Assembly (NCBI RefSeq): GCF_947241705.1 | Contig: NC_079266.1 | Location: 372,001-436,000 of the forward strand | Direction: 5' to 3' | Length of the DNA stretch: 64,000 nucleotides | From: Saccharomyces mikatae IFO 1815 | Taxonomy: Eukaryota; Ascomycota; Saccharomycetes; Saccharomycetales; Saccharomycetaceae | Shown here: positions 1-10,291 of the stretch, in pieces | How positions within the stretch are numbered: the first letter of the stretch is position 1 | Layout of the letters: every line of letters starts with the position of its first letter | The notes under the pieces: model-generated | Seen by the model: the letters and a program-made list of their open reading frames with translations, nothing else | Told to the model about the DNA's origin: nothing | The model's database searches: none | Program-made: the position numbers and the translations under genes

Positions 1-343
1 ACTTGGGAAGCTCAAAGTTCTGGTGCTGTTTTACTGCCACACTATCCCCTGTACCATGATCTTGTTACCTGATCCTTTCCCCCCGCCCCTTCTCGAACTG
101 CCTAACGCGCTTATTCTTTGTCTGGGCTCGGCCCATTTTTGTTTTTCCCTTCCCTGTTTTGGACTGAGTATATAAATCTAAACAAACAACAAGGTTCTTC
201 CAGAAGGTACCATAAGATGAAAGTTATAGTTTTTCTAATAGATAGTTCAATTTCTGCTCTTTTACCAATCAGCATTGTTAAAAGGCTTTGTCCACTCCTG
301 ATTATATAATTAACCCCTACACCAAGTGTATCATAACATAATA
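1..343 (+). promoter_or_regulatory. UGP1 upstream region with stress-element motifs
   Basis: Non-coding stretch leading to UGP1. It contains three CCCCT pentamers (46-50, 86-90, 314-318). These are the reverse form of the AGGGG stress-response element bound by Msn2/Msn4. S. cerevisiae UGP1 is known to be stress-induced, so this fits, but the motif is short and function here is inferred. No other gene is supported; the 63-codon frame at 118-309 looks like chance. Confidence 0.5.
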
Positions 344-1843
344 ATGTCTACTAAGAAACACACCAAGACACATTCCACTTATGCATTCGAAAGTAACACA
401 AATAGTGTTGCTGCCTCACAAATGAGAAACGCTTTAAACAAGTTAGCAGACTCTAGTAAACTTGACGATGCTGCTCGCACTAGGTTTGAAAACGAACTGG
501 ATTCGTTTTTCACGCTTTTCAGGAGGTACTTGGTGGAAAAATCATCTAGAACTACTTTGGAGTGGGACAAAATTAAGTCGCCCAACCCAGATGAGGTGGT
601 TAAGTATGAAATCATTTCTCAGCAGCCAGAAAACGTCTCCAATCTTTCCAAATTGGCTGTTTTGAAGTTGAACGGTGGGCTGGGTACCTCCATGGGTTGT
701 GTTGGCCCTAAATCTGTTATTGAAGTGAGGGAGGGAAACACCTTTTTGGACCTGTCTGTTCGTCAAATCGAATATTTGAACAGACAGTACGATAGTGACG
801 TGCCATTGTTGTTGATGAACTCTTTCAACACTGACAAGGACACAGAACACTTGATCAAGAAGTATTCTGCTAACAGAATCAGAATCAGATCCTTCAATCA
901 ATCGAGGTTTCCAAGAGTCTACAAGGATTCTTTGTTGCCTGTCCCCACTGAATACGATTCTCCACTTGACGCCTGGTATCCACCAGGCCATGGTGACTTG
1001 TTTGAATCCCTACATGTCTCCGGTGAATTGGACGCCTTAATTGCACAAGGGAGAGAAGTATTGTTCGTATCTAACGGTGATAACTTGGGTGCTACCGTTG
1101 ATTTGAAGATTCTGAATCACATGATTGAGACTGGTGCCGAATATATAATGGAATTGACCGATAAGACCAGGGCCGATGTCAAAGGTGGTACTTTGATCTC
1201 GTATGACGGTCAAGTGCGTTTGTTAGAAGTCGCTCAAGTTCCAAAAGAGCACATTGACGAATTCAAAAACATCAGAAAGTTTACGAATTTCAACACGAAT
1301 AACTTATGGATCAACTTGAAGGCAGTAAAGAGGTTGATTGAATCAAGCAACTTGGAAATGGAAATCATTCCAAACCAAAAAACTATAACAAGAGACGGTC
1401 ATGAAATCAATGTCTTACAACTGGAAACCGCTTGTGGTGCTGCCATTAGACATTTTGAGGGCGCCCATGGTGTTGTCGTTCCAAGATCAAGATTCTTGCC
1501 TGTTAAGACCTGTTCCGACTTGCTGCTTGTTAAATCAGATTTATTCCGTTTGGAGCATGGTTCATTAAAGCTAGACCCATCTCGCTTCGGTCCAAACCCA
1601 TTAATCAAGTTGGGCTCTCATTTCAAAAAGGTTTCTGGTTTCAACGCAAGAATCCCTCACATCCCCAAAATTGTTGAACTAGATCATTTGACCATTACAG
1701 GTAACGTTTTCTTGGGTAAGGATGTCACTTTAAGGGGTACTGTCATCATTGTTTGTTCCGATGGTCATAAAATCGATATTCCAAACGGGTCGATATTGGA
1801 GAACGTCGTCGTCACTGGTAATTTGCAAATCTTGGAGCATTGA
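344..1843 (+). CDS. UGP1: UTP-glucose-1-phosphate uridylyltransferase
   Basis: Makes UDP-glucose from glucose-1-phosphate and UTP in the cytosol, feeding glycogen, trehalose, cell-wall beta-glucan and glycoprotein synthesis. The product is 499 residues, the same as I recall for S. cerevisiae Ugp1. The signature nucleotide-binding loop [12 protein letters not shown] lies at about 107-118, and the C-terminal part has the hydrophobic hexapeptide-like pattern of the beta-helix that mediates oligomerisation. The frame stays open for six codons upstream (a Met at 326), but the Met at 344 begins MSTKKHTK as in the family and has A at -3. Very conserved, with only a few substitutions against the S. 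cerevisiae protein as I remember it. Confidence 0.98.
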   Translation: MSTKKHTKTHSTYAFESNTNSVAASQMRNALNKLADSSKLDDAARTRFENELDSFFTLFRRYLVEKSSRTTLEWDKIKSPNPDEVVKYEIISQQPENVSNLSKLAVLKLNGGLGTSMGCVGPKSVIEVREGNTFLDLSVRQIEYLNRQYDSDVPLLLMNSFNTDKDTEHLIKKYSANRIRIRSFNQSRFPRVYKDSLLPVPTEYDSPLDAWYPPGHGDLFESLHVSGELDALIAQGREVLFVSNGDNLGATVDLKILNHMIETGAEYIMELTDKTRADVKGGTLISYDGQVRLLEVAQVPKEHIDEFKNIRKFTNFNTNNLWINLKAVKRLIESSNLEMEIIPNQKTITRDGHEINVLQLETACGAAIRHFEGAHGVVVPRSRFLPVKTCSDLLLVKSDLFRLEHGSLKLDPSRFGPNPLIKLGSHFKKVSGFNARIPHIPKIVELDHLTITGNVFLGKDVTLRGTVIIVCSDGHKIDIPNGSILENVVVTGNLQILEH

Positions 1844-2275
1844 GGATGCAGCTTGCAGTCTTTCTACTTTCAAACCTCCGCTGGGTTATTTGTTCTACTA
1901 CATGCTGTTTCTTTTTCAATGGGTCATATATCTCTAATATATACACATTTATATAGTTAGACTTATACAGAAGAGAAGATAATGAATGATATAAAAACCC
2001 TGAGCGTTCATAATGCCTACCTATTCCTTTTCCTGCTTGTTGGGTGTGGCTTCTAATATAAACTGTTTTTTCGTTCGGTAGGGTAAGAGCTGTGAACTTT
2101 AGGGAAATAGAGTAAAGGTAGTTTAAATGTAGAGAGATTCGATTGTCAGAATTTGATATTGCTTCAGTAGACATCGTAGAAGGACACATACAATTACCAT
2201 AATTACACTTTTCTCGTAATTAAACTAATTCGAACAAAAGAGGAACCCCCTATAGCCGAAGGGGCAAACTACAAT
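1844..2275. other. UGP1-TUL1 intergenic region
   Basis: Holds the UGP1 3' flank and the TUL1 promoter and leader. AT-rich, with no supported gene; the 125-codon antisense frame (1812-2189) runs into the UGP1 end and has no family features. Just before the TUL1 start codon, CCCCT (2247-2251) and AGGGG (2260-2264) form a short inverted repeat, discussed in the findings. Confidence 0.6.
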
Positions 2276-4555
2276 ATGGAAATCGATGGCAACACCTTAG
2301 TGTTTATAATAGTGATTCTATTCCTATTTTTCTCCACACCTGGTGGTGATGGCGTATCCTCTCAATACGAGTTCAATCAGCTTCAGAGATTGAAGCAACA
2401 GTTCCGAACAGAACATGATGCATTCCTCAATATGACGTATACAGATGGTTTCCGAAATATCACTGGTTTCAAATTAAGTTACCAAGACATGTTGAATAAT
2501 CCTCTCCAGAATGCCACTTACCCATTACCAGGAAAAGATTATGATCGATGGTTTCCCGAACAGAACTACATGATCTTACCCAATGAAATCATAGACTCCA
2601 TAAACACTGAAGTCTGGAATACCTCCAATGGTGACACCTCCAACCTTTTCCCCCCTAATATTACAAGTACTCTGTTAGGAAAAATAAATCTTGTTTCAAA
2701 TAACAAGTATGAAAAAATAAGGATGCCCATACCCAGGTTCTATGAGCCGGCAAGTGATTTTTCAGACGATATTCCTCCTGAGGGGGAAACGTACTGGTCA
2801 GAGCGACACACTTACGGTGAACTCCATAATGTGAGTTTTCAGCATGGCGAAATAGCTATCCAAATCTTTCATATGAACAATCTTCAAGATAATAATAATA
2901 ATTACTTGAGGAGAAATTTCATAAATAAGAAAAGCGACAGATGGAAATTATTAAATCTTCAGATCGACTTTTCAGATAAGGCTGAAAAGGAAAAGCATTC
3001 CATATCCTCAATGGCTGTCTACGATATTCAACGTGGTAGAATACTTTCTATTTCTCAGAGTTCTAAACTTCATTCCTTGTTCGCCCTTCCTCATTACATG
3101 TCTTTTCAGAATGAATATAATGAGAAAATATTCAATGAAGTCAAAGAAGTCGTTGACGAATATTGGAATTTTACGAGTTACGCGAATGTGATGACCATGA
3201 AAGACGTACAGAATGCGTACAATAACGCTAATCTTAAATGTGAGTATATGACTTTTCTTCAATTGGAACCGTGGAACCAATACACAAGAGACCAGATTAA
3301 GTTAATAGACGATGAATTGAATTGGCCCTTGGGGCGTCCGGCTAATCTTTCTAGTCTACCGCCCCTGAAGGTTATCTCTGGATTATTGTATTCTCCTGAC
3401 TGCGGTGTGAGATTAGAAATGCATGACGTGAAGGGTATACGGTATGAACTAAAAATTATGTCGATTAGAAGACATTTACTGTTCGGTATTGCGTTATTTG
3501 CGGCCCAGATATACTTATTGCTGACTCAAATGCATCACACAAACACCCCTTCCATGGTTAACAAAATCTCATTCTATTGCTTCTCGATGATTAACTTAGT
3601 GGATGGTTCCCTGGCCACCTTATACTTTGTGGCGGCCAGTATTGTTCCTGAATTGTACTTGCCTTTGGTGATAAGTGCTTTTTCATGCTTTATCTTGGCC
3701 TCTATTTTCGAAATACGTTACTTGATATCGATTTACGCTTCGCAGGTTAATGAACAGAATGTTGGGGTTCTCAATTTATTACGTGGTAACACTGGTGCAT
3801 ATGATGAGAATAGACCAAGGCCTGCGTTCATCCCTGATGAAGGTTCTATCGGTGGCTCCCTATATGGCAGATTTTTCTTTATGTTAATCATTTTTACCTT
3901 TTTATTATTGAGTTCGACATCATGGCCTCGCCAATTAAGGATGACATTTGAGTACATTCTAATTTTCATATTAAACTCCTATTGGATTCCTCAAATTTTC
4001 CGTAACGCTGTTAAGGGTATCCCTTCAAGAAGAGAAAGAACAAGATCTAGTATTGGAGGAAATAGAAACCAAAACAAAATGCCTTTATTGTGGAGTTTTG
4101 TAGTAGGGACGACAATAATTAGAAGTCTGCCCGTTGTTTATGTTTTCACTTATTCTTCTAACGTCTTTAGGCACCACAAAGATGTACATTTCGTCGTGTT
4201 TCTATCACTATGGTTACTGTTTCAAATTAGCATCTTGTATTCTCAAGATATATTGGGATCGCGCTGGTTCCTACCTAAGCACACAATTCCGGATGGATAC
4301 TCGTATTTCAAGGCTCTTTCAACTGAGTATATATCAGAGCATGGAGGTGGAACTGCTGAAAATACCGTTGATTGCGCGATATGTATGTCAGATGTCCCAA
4401 TATACATAGAAGAAGTTCCAGAAACTCACAAAGTGGATCAGCATTCTTACATGGTAACGCCCTGTAACCATGTATTTCATACTCCATGTCTGGAGAACTG
4501 GATGAGTTATAAATTACAATGCCCAGTGTGTAGGTCGCCGTTACCTCCATTGTAG
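2276..4555 (+). CDS. TUL1: Golgi/endosomal transmembrane RING-H2 ubiquitin ligase (Dsc complex)
   Basis: E3 ubiquitin ligase of the Golgi Dsc complex, which tags membrane proteins with polar transmembrane segments for vacuolar sorting or degradation. The 759-residue product starts with a hydrophobic signal-like segment (about 8-22). A long lumenal, N-glycosylation-rich domain follows, then a cluster of membrane segments (about 400-680), and finally a C-terminal RING-H2. The zinc ligands are visible: C700, C703, C730, H732, H735, C738, C749 and C752, ending 7 residues before the C terminus. This N-lumenal, C-cytosolic RING layout is specific to the Tul1 family. The start at 2276 gives the expected length. 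Confidence 0.97.
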   Translation: MEIDGNTLVFIIVILFLFFSTPGGDGVSSQYEFNQLQRLKQQFRTEHDAFLNMTYTDGFRNITGFKLSYQDMLNNPLQNATYPLPGKDYDRWFPEQNYMILPNEIIDSINTEVWNTSNGDTSNLFPPNITSTLLGKINLVSNNKYEKIRMPIPRFYEPASDFSDDIPPEGETYWSERHTYGELHNVSFQHGEIAIQIFHMNNLQDNNNNYLRRNFINKKSDRWKLLNLQIDFSDKAEKEKHSISSMAVYDIQRGRILSISQSSKLHSLFALPHYMSFQNEYNEKIFNEVKEVVDEYWNFTSYANVMTMKDVQNAYNNANLKCEYMTFLQLEPWNQYTRDQIKLIDDELNWPLGRPANLSSLPPLKVISGLLYSPDCGVRLEMHDVKGIRYELKIMSIRRHLLFGIALFAAQIYLLLTQMHHTNTPSMVNKISFYCFSMINLVDGSLATLYFVAASIVPELYLPLVISAFSCFILASIFEIRYLISIYASQVNEQNVGVLNLLRGNTGAYDENRPRPAFIPDEGSIGGSLYGRFFFMLIIFTFLLLSSTSWPRQLRMTFEYILIFILNSYWIPQIFRNAVKGIPSRRERTRSSIGGNRNQNKMPLLWSFVVGTTIIRSLPVVYVFTYSSNVFRHHKDVHFVVFLSLWLLFQISILYSQDILGSRWFLPKHTIPDGYSYFKALSTEYISEHGGGTAENTVDCAICMSDVPIYIEEVPETHKVDQHSYMVTPCNHVFHTPCLENWMSYKLQCPVCRSPLPPL

Positions 4556-4945
4556 ATAGCAATTCTTGCTTCTAATAATTATATATATTGATTCGAATTC
4601 AAGACTTCATGACGTTTTTCACAACACTACTCAATACTTGCGATGATTTTGAAGTTTTATCGAAACATGCATTGACTTTATTGATTTCAATATGGTGGGT
4701 TTATTTATATCCTTGAAGAGCAACCCAATCTTCTCGCAGGTTTTTTAGTGTTACCCTTTCTATCGTATGACACATTTTTCGAGATATTGGTTAAATTAAT
4801 TGCCAATGTAGGTCTATCTAATTGTATCTTAATTAAAATCGCTCTAACACAGATTAAATGATCCTTAAAAGTATCATCGTGGTCAGATAATATTTTATTT
4901 TTTTCATTGAACATAATCTAGCAGCAACGTTTTGTTTAGTTTAAA
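4556..4945. other. TUL1 to YKL033W-A-type gene intergenic region
   Basis: 390 bp, AT-rich. It should contain the TUL1 3' end and the promoter of the downstream HAD gene. I see no conserved RNA or coding feature; the small antisense frames here lack recognisable content. Confidence 0.5.
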
Positions 4946-5656
4946 ATGACCCATCCCGTGGCAGTAAAGGCATGTCTGTTCGATATGGATGGTCTTCTTA
5001 TTAATACAGAAGACATCTACACTGAGACATTGAATGAAACCTTGGCAGAGTTTGGCAAGGGTCCCTTGACCTGGGATGTAAAAATTCAATTGCAAGGACT
5101 TCCAGGACCAGAAGCGGGAAAGAAGGTGATCGAACATTACGAGTTACCAATAACTTTGGATGAGTATGACGAAAGGAACATTGCTTTACAATCCCTTAAA
5201 TGGGGTACCTGTGAATTTCTACCTGGCGCATTGGATTTATTGAAGTACTTAAAATCAAAGGATATTCCTATCGCTTTATGTACTTCTTCAAACAGATCTA
5301 AATTCCAAGGTAAGACAAGTCATTTAGGGGAAGGTTTCTGCCTTTTTGATGCTATTGTAACAGGAGATGATCCAAGAATTCCAAAAGGAAGGGGGAAACC
5401 TTTCCCGGACGTTTGGCAGTTGGGCTTAAAGGAACTGAACGAAAAGTTTCATACAGATATGAAACCTGAAGAATGTATAGTGTTCGAAGATGGTGTCCCT
5501 GGTGTTAAGTCAGCTAAGGCGTTTGGTGCACATGTTATTTGGGTTCCCCATCCAGAGGCACATGCTGTTTTGGGAGACACAGAAACTTTGTTGGCCGGCA
5601 AAGGTGAACTACTGTCTTCTTTGGAGAAATTGGAAAGATCCAAATATGGCCTGTGA
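4946..5656 (+). CDS. HAD-superfamily phosphatase (YKL033W-A orthologue)
   Basis: A 236-residue haloacid-dehalogenase hydrolase of the pseudouridine-5'-phosphatase / 2-deoxyglucose-6-phosphatase-like branch. Motif I is FDMDG with nucleophile D13 and acid-base D15. Motif II is the CTSSNRS stretch near 112-117. The late acidic motif FEDGVPGVKSA is near 180. The cap domain lies between motif I and motif II. No signal peptide or membrane segment is present, so it is probably a soluble cytosolic enzyme. S. cerevisiae YKL033W-A is the positional orthologue; to my knowledge its physiological substrate is not firmly established, so I give no gene symbol. Confidence 0.93.
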   Translation: MTHPVAVKACLFDMDGLLINTEDIYTETLNETLAEFGKGPLTWDVKIQLQGLPGPEAGKKVIEHYELPITLDEYDERNIALQSLKWGTCEFLPGALDLLKYLKSKDIPIALCTSSNRSKFQGKTSHLGEGFCLFDAIVTGDDPRIPKGRGKPFPDVWQLGLKELNEKFHTDMKPEECIVFEDGVPGVKSAKAFGAHVIWVPHPEAHAVLGDTETLLAGKGELLSSLEKLERSKYGL

Positions 5657-5879
5657 AATATTTAGGTTTTCTATGTGAATATTACGTAAAAAAGATTTAC
5701 TTGTATTCAATATTATTGAACAATTTTATATGTAAACTTGATTGACTTTCTATACTATATTTGAGTATATGTTTGGGTTTTTATCACTTCATTTTAACCT
5801 TATTATTGTAGCAATATTTTGTGAACATGCACATCGAAAGAAAGAATTGCTTCGTTACATGTTTAAAAGCTCTGTACAA

Positions 5880-8800
5880 ATGAATTCAGACACAAATGCG
5901 TTCAAGGACATAAGGATTTCATGCGTTGAACTTTCTAAATCTGCTTTTTTACCTATTGAGTCGTTTGACCCAAATTCGTTGACGCTATTAGCATGTTTGA
6001 AAAAAGTTGAAAGGAAGTTGTCAACACACAAAGACGACTCACTGTCCCCAAAATTTGCTGATTATGTTTTTGTCCCTATCGCAAGTCTATTAAGACAGCC
6101 AGCCCTCGGTGAATCTCAGACAGAATACGTTCTACTGATTATATCTCATCTATTGCGGATATGTTGGTCATCTAATGGTAAATTTCCTGAGCAACTGGGC
6201 CAAGAACTCTTCCCCTTGATTACATTTTTGATTAGCTCGGATAAGGAAAATCAAAGTTTAAACTCCAGGTCAGACGAGTTTACATATGCTGGCTGTGTAG
6301 CTTTGTATCAGTTCTTCAGTTCAATAAGATCTCAACAATACAATAATACGTTTTTTTCCAATTCAAGACCCAAATCACTTCCCGCTTTAGGACATTCTGT
6401 TACCATTCTGTTAAAAATCTTGGAGCAGTCTTCTCATAATAATGAGCTCCAATTGAAAGTTTTGGCATCTTTGGAAATATTATTTCAGGACATAATATCA
6501 GATGGTGAAATGCTTTCATTTATACTTCCGGGGAATGTCTCTGTTTTCTCCAAGATACTTACTAAACCAGGCCGTAAAATACATTACAAAGTATGCGTTC
6601 GCACATTAGAAGTTCTGGTGAAATTGTTGGTCTTGGTTTATGATGATTTTAGTCTACGTGTTCAAGTTAATAGGCTAACAGATATTCGAGCATTGGGTGA
6701 GGCAGAGTTAGACCCTGAGCGAGATCAACCATTCTCCTTTAATGAACCTATTGTTCTACCACTCAAAGATAGCAAGACCCATAGAGACACAAGTTGGTTG
6801 AGAGCGACTTCTGGCCAAATTAATAACGCTTTAAAGGCCTTCATACCAAAATTATTGATACGCAACAACAAAAGAATTGATGAGGCATTGACAACGTTTG
6901 TATCGATCTTGTTAACTAGATGTGAAAAGTCCTTACGCAACTGTGAAAAGGTGTTGGTTTCCACCTTAGTAAGTTTACAGCGTGATCCGATGTCTAAATT
7001 ACCTTCACATTTGGAAAAACTAAATGAAGTTCTAAATGAAAATTTGCACAAACTGAGTGATATAATTCGGTTTGAGAATGCTGAGAGGTTATCGGCCTTG
7101 GCGTTTGCGACTGATGTTATAGAGAGAAATAATAAAAAAGGTATGGTTGTCAATGGAATTGTTAAATGTTTATTTTACTCGGTTAATGAATGTATTGAAC
7201 CTCCGAATTTAATCAACCATAAAGAGAAATTGATTGAACAAAGTGGTCCAATAACGGCTATGGTAAATTTCGAAGAATTAGAAAATAAGAATGCAGCAAT
7301 TGTTTTACCAAGATTGTCAAAAAATATGTCACTAAGCCTGAGAGAATTTACATGCCATATGGGGTCTTTATTATTAGAAAAAAATGTTCTCAACGATGTG
7401 GTGATAGAATTGATTTCGGAACAAGTTGATTCACCAAGAACAAAGAAGGCAGTGGCACTATGGTTAAGCTCCAATTTTTTAAAAGCGGTGGGGACCCTCC
7501 CGAAGGAGGAAGATGATTTCTTGAAATTTGAGTCAATAGTAGACGATTCTAGTCGTATGGTTGAAGAAGCGTGTTTAACAGTGCTCGAATTTTGCAACGA
7601 ACTTTCTCAAGATATTAGCATGGACATTGAAGGTAAAGGTATCAAAAAAGGTGATGAATTTGCTGTTTGTACGATTTTATCCTCTGTTAAAACGATTTGT
7701 TCAGTCATGAAAGATGATTTCCAGTCAGAACTGATTGACTATATATATATTGTGATTGATGCCTTGGCCTCCCCTTCTGAAACCATTAGGTATGTGGGCC
7801 AGTCCTGCGCTTTAACGATAGCAGATACCCTATATCACGGCTCTGTCCCCAATATGATATTAAACAACGTAGATTATCTAGTGGAGTCCATTTCCTCGAG
7901 ATTGAATTCAGGAATGACTGAACGAGTGAGCCATATACTAATCGTGATTTGCAAATTGGCTGGCTATGAAACCATTGAGAACTTTAAGGATGTTATTGAA
8001 ACCATATTTAAGCTTTTGGATTATTATCATGGATATAGTGACTTATGTCTTCAATTTTTCCAACTATTTGAAATCATCATTGTGGAGATGAAGAAAAATT
8101 ACATCAATGATGATGAAATGATTTTGGCAATATCAAACCAACACATTTCACAAAGTACCTTTTCCCCGTGGGGTATGACTAATTTTCAGCAGGTACTAAA
8201 TATACTAGATAGAGAAGCACAGATTAAAGATGACATAATGGATCATAACGATATGGAGTCTGCGAAAAATGGCAACGAGCCCAGTAATTTTCAAGAATAT
8301 TTTGACTCCAAATTGAGAGAGCCGGATAGCGATGACGAAGAAGAAGAGGTTGAAGGAGGAAATCCTAACGACGATGTTGACCAATGGACCTCACCTATAC
8401 CACGGGATTCATATAAAATACTATTGCAAATTCTGGGTTATGGAGAAAGATTACTAACCCATCCCTCAAAAAGGCTAAGAGTCCAAATTCTTTTCGTCAT
8501 GAGACTTATTTTCCCTTTATTATCAACACAACATAATCTGTTGATTAGGGAGGTTGCTGGTACATGGGATTCAATCGTACAGTGCATCGTATGTGCCGAC
8601 TATTCCATTGTTCAACCAGCGTGTATTTGCCTAGAGCAGATGATTAAATATTCTGGTGATTTTGTCTCTAAGAGATTTATTGAACTTTGGCAAAAATTGT
8701 GTCAGAATTCTTTTATTCTGAAAGAACTCAGAATCGACCCAACGGTGACAAATCATGAAGAAAGGTCTATAGGTAAGCGTGTAAAATTCCCTCCAATAAC

Positions 8801-8987
8801 TGAAAACGCACTAATTTCGTTGGTACATATGGTTCTGCAGGGCGTCAAAATTACAGAGTACTTAATCTCTGAGGCGACACTGGAACAAATAATATACTGT
8901 TGCATTCAGGTCGTGCCAGTGGAAAAAATTTCAGTTATATCGTTGACAATTGGTGATATTGTGTGGAAAATAAGAAATGTAACTTGA
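5880..8987 (+). CDS. TTI1: TTT-complex subunit, PIKK stability factor
   Basis: Subunit of the Tel2-Tti1-Tti2 (ASTRA/R2TP-linked) complex that supports folding and stability of the PIK-related kinases Tor1/2, Mec1, Tel1 and Tra1. The product from 5880 is 1035 residues, all-helical in composition (HEAT-repeat type), with an acidic linker (DSDDEEEEVEGG) near residue 825. The frame is open further upstream to a Met at 5742, and another Met lies at 5859. I chose 5880 because it has A at -3 and gives a length close to the about 1038 residues I recall for S. cerevisiae. The upstream extension is hydrophobic and unlike a soluble chaperone adaptor. Confidence 0.92.
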   Translation: MNSDTNAFKDIRISCVELSKSAFLPIESFDPNSLTLLACLKKVERKLSTHKDDSLSPKFADYVFVPIASLLRQPALGESQTEYVLLIISHLLRICWSSNGKFPEQLGQELFPLITFLISSDKENQSLNSRSDEFTYAGCVALYQFFSSIRSQQYNNTFFSNSRPKSLPALGHSVTILLKILEQSSHNNELQLKVLASLEILFQDIISDGEMLSFILPGNVSVFSKILTKPGRKIHYKVCVRTLEVLVKLLVLVYDDFSLRVQVNRLTDIRALGEAELDPERDQPFSFNEPIVLPLKDSKTHRDTSWLRATSGQINNALKAFIPKLLIRNNKRIDEALTTFVSILLTRCEKSLRNCEKVLVSTLVSLQRDPMSKLPSHLEKLNEVLNENLHKLSDIIRFENAERLSALAFATDVIERNNKKGMVVNGIVKCLFYSVNECIEPPNLINHKEKLIEQSGPITAMVNFEELENKNAAIVLPRLSKNMSLSLREFTCHMGSLLLEKNVLNDVVIELISEQVDSPRTKKAVALWLSSNFLKAVGTLPKEEDDFLKFESIVDDSSRMVEEACLTVLEFCNELSQDISMDIEGKGIKKGDEFAVCTILSSVKTICSVMKDDFQSELIDYIYIVIDALASPSETIRYVGQSCALTIADTLYHGSVPNMILNNVDYLVESISSRLNSGMTERVSHILIVICKLAGYETIENFKDVIETIFKLLDYYHGYSDLCLQFFQLFEIIIVEMKKNYINDDEMILAISNQHISQSTFSPWGMTNFQQVLNILDREAQIKDDIMDHNDMESAKNGNEPSNFQEYFDSKLREPDSDDEEEEVEGGNPNDDVDQWTSPIPRDSYKILLQILGYGERLLTHPSKRLRVQILFVMRLIFPLLSTQHNLLIREVAGTWDSIVQCIVCADYSIVQPACICLEQMIKYSGDFVSKRFIELWQKLCQNSFILKELRIDPTVTNHEERSIGKRVKFPPITENALISLVHMVLQGVKITEYLISEATLEQIIYCCIQVVPVEKISVISLTIGDIVWKIRNVT

Positions 8988-9384
8988 ATTTTTTTACTGT
9001 GAAAAGATATACATATTGTTAATAGCTGTCGGTAGGTTGTAGAATTGATAAAGAATAAAAAGAGATTTTCTTATACTATGCAAGAGAAGTACATAGAACA
9101 CACATGTATTGGACGTATAGAATAGTATCCAGCATAACAGGCACTTCGGTAATTTACTATACGTTCAATGTAATGACTACTATCGTTGAATATATAGATT
9201 CCAAGTTGATTCATCCATACAGTAAAGCTTGAGCTTTGTCCTGTACTATTACCGGATAAGCATACTTAAATTTCCTTTGTTCTGCCATAGGAACAACGGC
9301 ATTTGAGGTCATACAAATGTAAAGCTTGGTACAGCATGTAAACATTCTGCATTTTACTCCAGTAAGTCGTTTGAATACTGTTAA
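8988..9384. other. TTI1 3' flank up to the first LTR
   Basis: 397 bp of AT-rich sequence with no gene. A 31-base segment at 9082-9112 resembles 10343-10373 on the far side of the two LTRs (about 25 of 31 positions by eye). It may be residue of an older dispersed repeat. Nothing else is recognisable. Confidence 0.4.
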
Positions 9385-9717
9385 TGGCGATTTAGGTGAA
9401 TTTTGTATAATTATTAAAATTACATTGTTGATGAACGTAATAATATTATTACGTATAAGGAATGTACTAGATGTTCACTTCTGGGATATAGAAACCCACA
9501 AAATGGAATCGATAGTTTTTCACAATAGTATATTTATCTATTCTTGTGTTTTATACGTTGTCATTCATTATCCTATGACATTATCAATTCTTGTGTTTCA
9601 GCACTAGACCCAATGACTGTTTCTCAATCTTAATGTCAATCATTTTACATCGTGTATAATAATCTACCAGTAATATGAATAGTAGCTTTTAGAAGGTAGT
9701 CGGTTCTTATTTCAACA
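9385..9717 (-). mobile_element. Old degenerate solo LTR, delta-type (Ty1/Ty2 family)
   Basis: Read on the minus strand, this stretch aligns along its whole length with the Ty1/Ty2 delta LTR consensus as I remember it. It starts with TGTTGAAA near 9717 and ends around 9385, about 333 bp against about 334 for a full delta. The internal landmarks are in order, including the AAAATGGAATC block and the TATCCTATGACATTATCAAT block. It is strongly diverged, hence old. Flanking pentamers GTTAA (9380-9384) and GCTAA (9718-9722) could be a decayed target duplication. No internal Ty coding sequence remains, so it is a solo LTR left by recombination. Confidence 0.8.
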
Positions 9718-9960
9718 GCTAAATTATATGTTACAACATGTTTGAATACATTAGTGTTCTTAAGAGTTTAATACATCAAACACTCTAAGTGGGAGAAGAT
9801 GGCGTCATGGTTGAAACAGGATAGCCTATGTTAAGCAGTAACGACTATGCTGCAGGTGCAACACTAGGGTTTCTTAAAACGGTAATCGTTAACTACATCT
9901 TAAACGAACAAAGACACATTTTCCAGAGCAATAATAATATGCAAAATATATATTTATTCA

Positions 9961-10291
9961 TGTTGGAATGAAAATCAACTATCGTCTATCAACTAAAGTC
10001 ATACTACTAGTATATTATCATATACGGTGTTAGAAGATCACGTAGGTTATGAGAAGCTGCCATTAAAGTTAGAGAAACTGACATGCAAAGATCAATACTG
10101 TAATAAGATAATGACTGACAACATATAAAATGGCAATAAAAGCATATACAGAATTATTTAGAATTATGAGTTCCATTTATGGGATTCCTGTATCCTCGAG
10201 GAGAACTTCTGGTATATTCTATATACCTAAGAATAATGCCTTCGTCAACAATGGAATCCCAACAATTATCTCAAAATTTACTTATATCACA
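9961..10291 (+). mobile_element. Solo LTR, delta-type (Ty1/Ty2 family), younger copy
   Basis: Begins TGTTGGAATGAAAATCAACT and keeps the delta landmarks in order: the TATTATCATATACGGTGTTAG block, the ATCCTCGAGGAGAACTTCT block and the CAATGGAATCCCAACAATTA block near the 3' end. It is about 331 bp, essentially full length. It is much closer to the consensus than the neighbouring minus-strand LTR, so more recent. No clear 5-bp target duplication flanks it, which could reflect recombination between elements. It lies 451 bp upstream of tRNA-Val, inside the window that Ty1-type elements favour next to Pol III genes. Confidence 0.93.

Noticed and set aside
542-991. 149-codon minus-strand frame inside UGP1
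   Set aside because: Lies fully antisense to a highly conserved gene and has no family features; a shadow frame.
9326-9607. 93-codon plus frame overlapping the old LTR
   Set aside because: Runs through a degenerate LTR and flank; no similarity to Ty coding regions or host genes.
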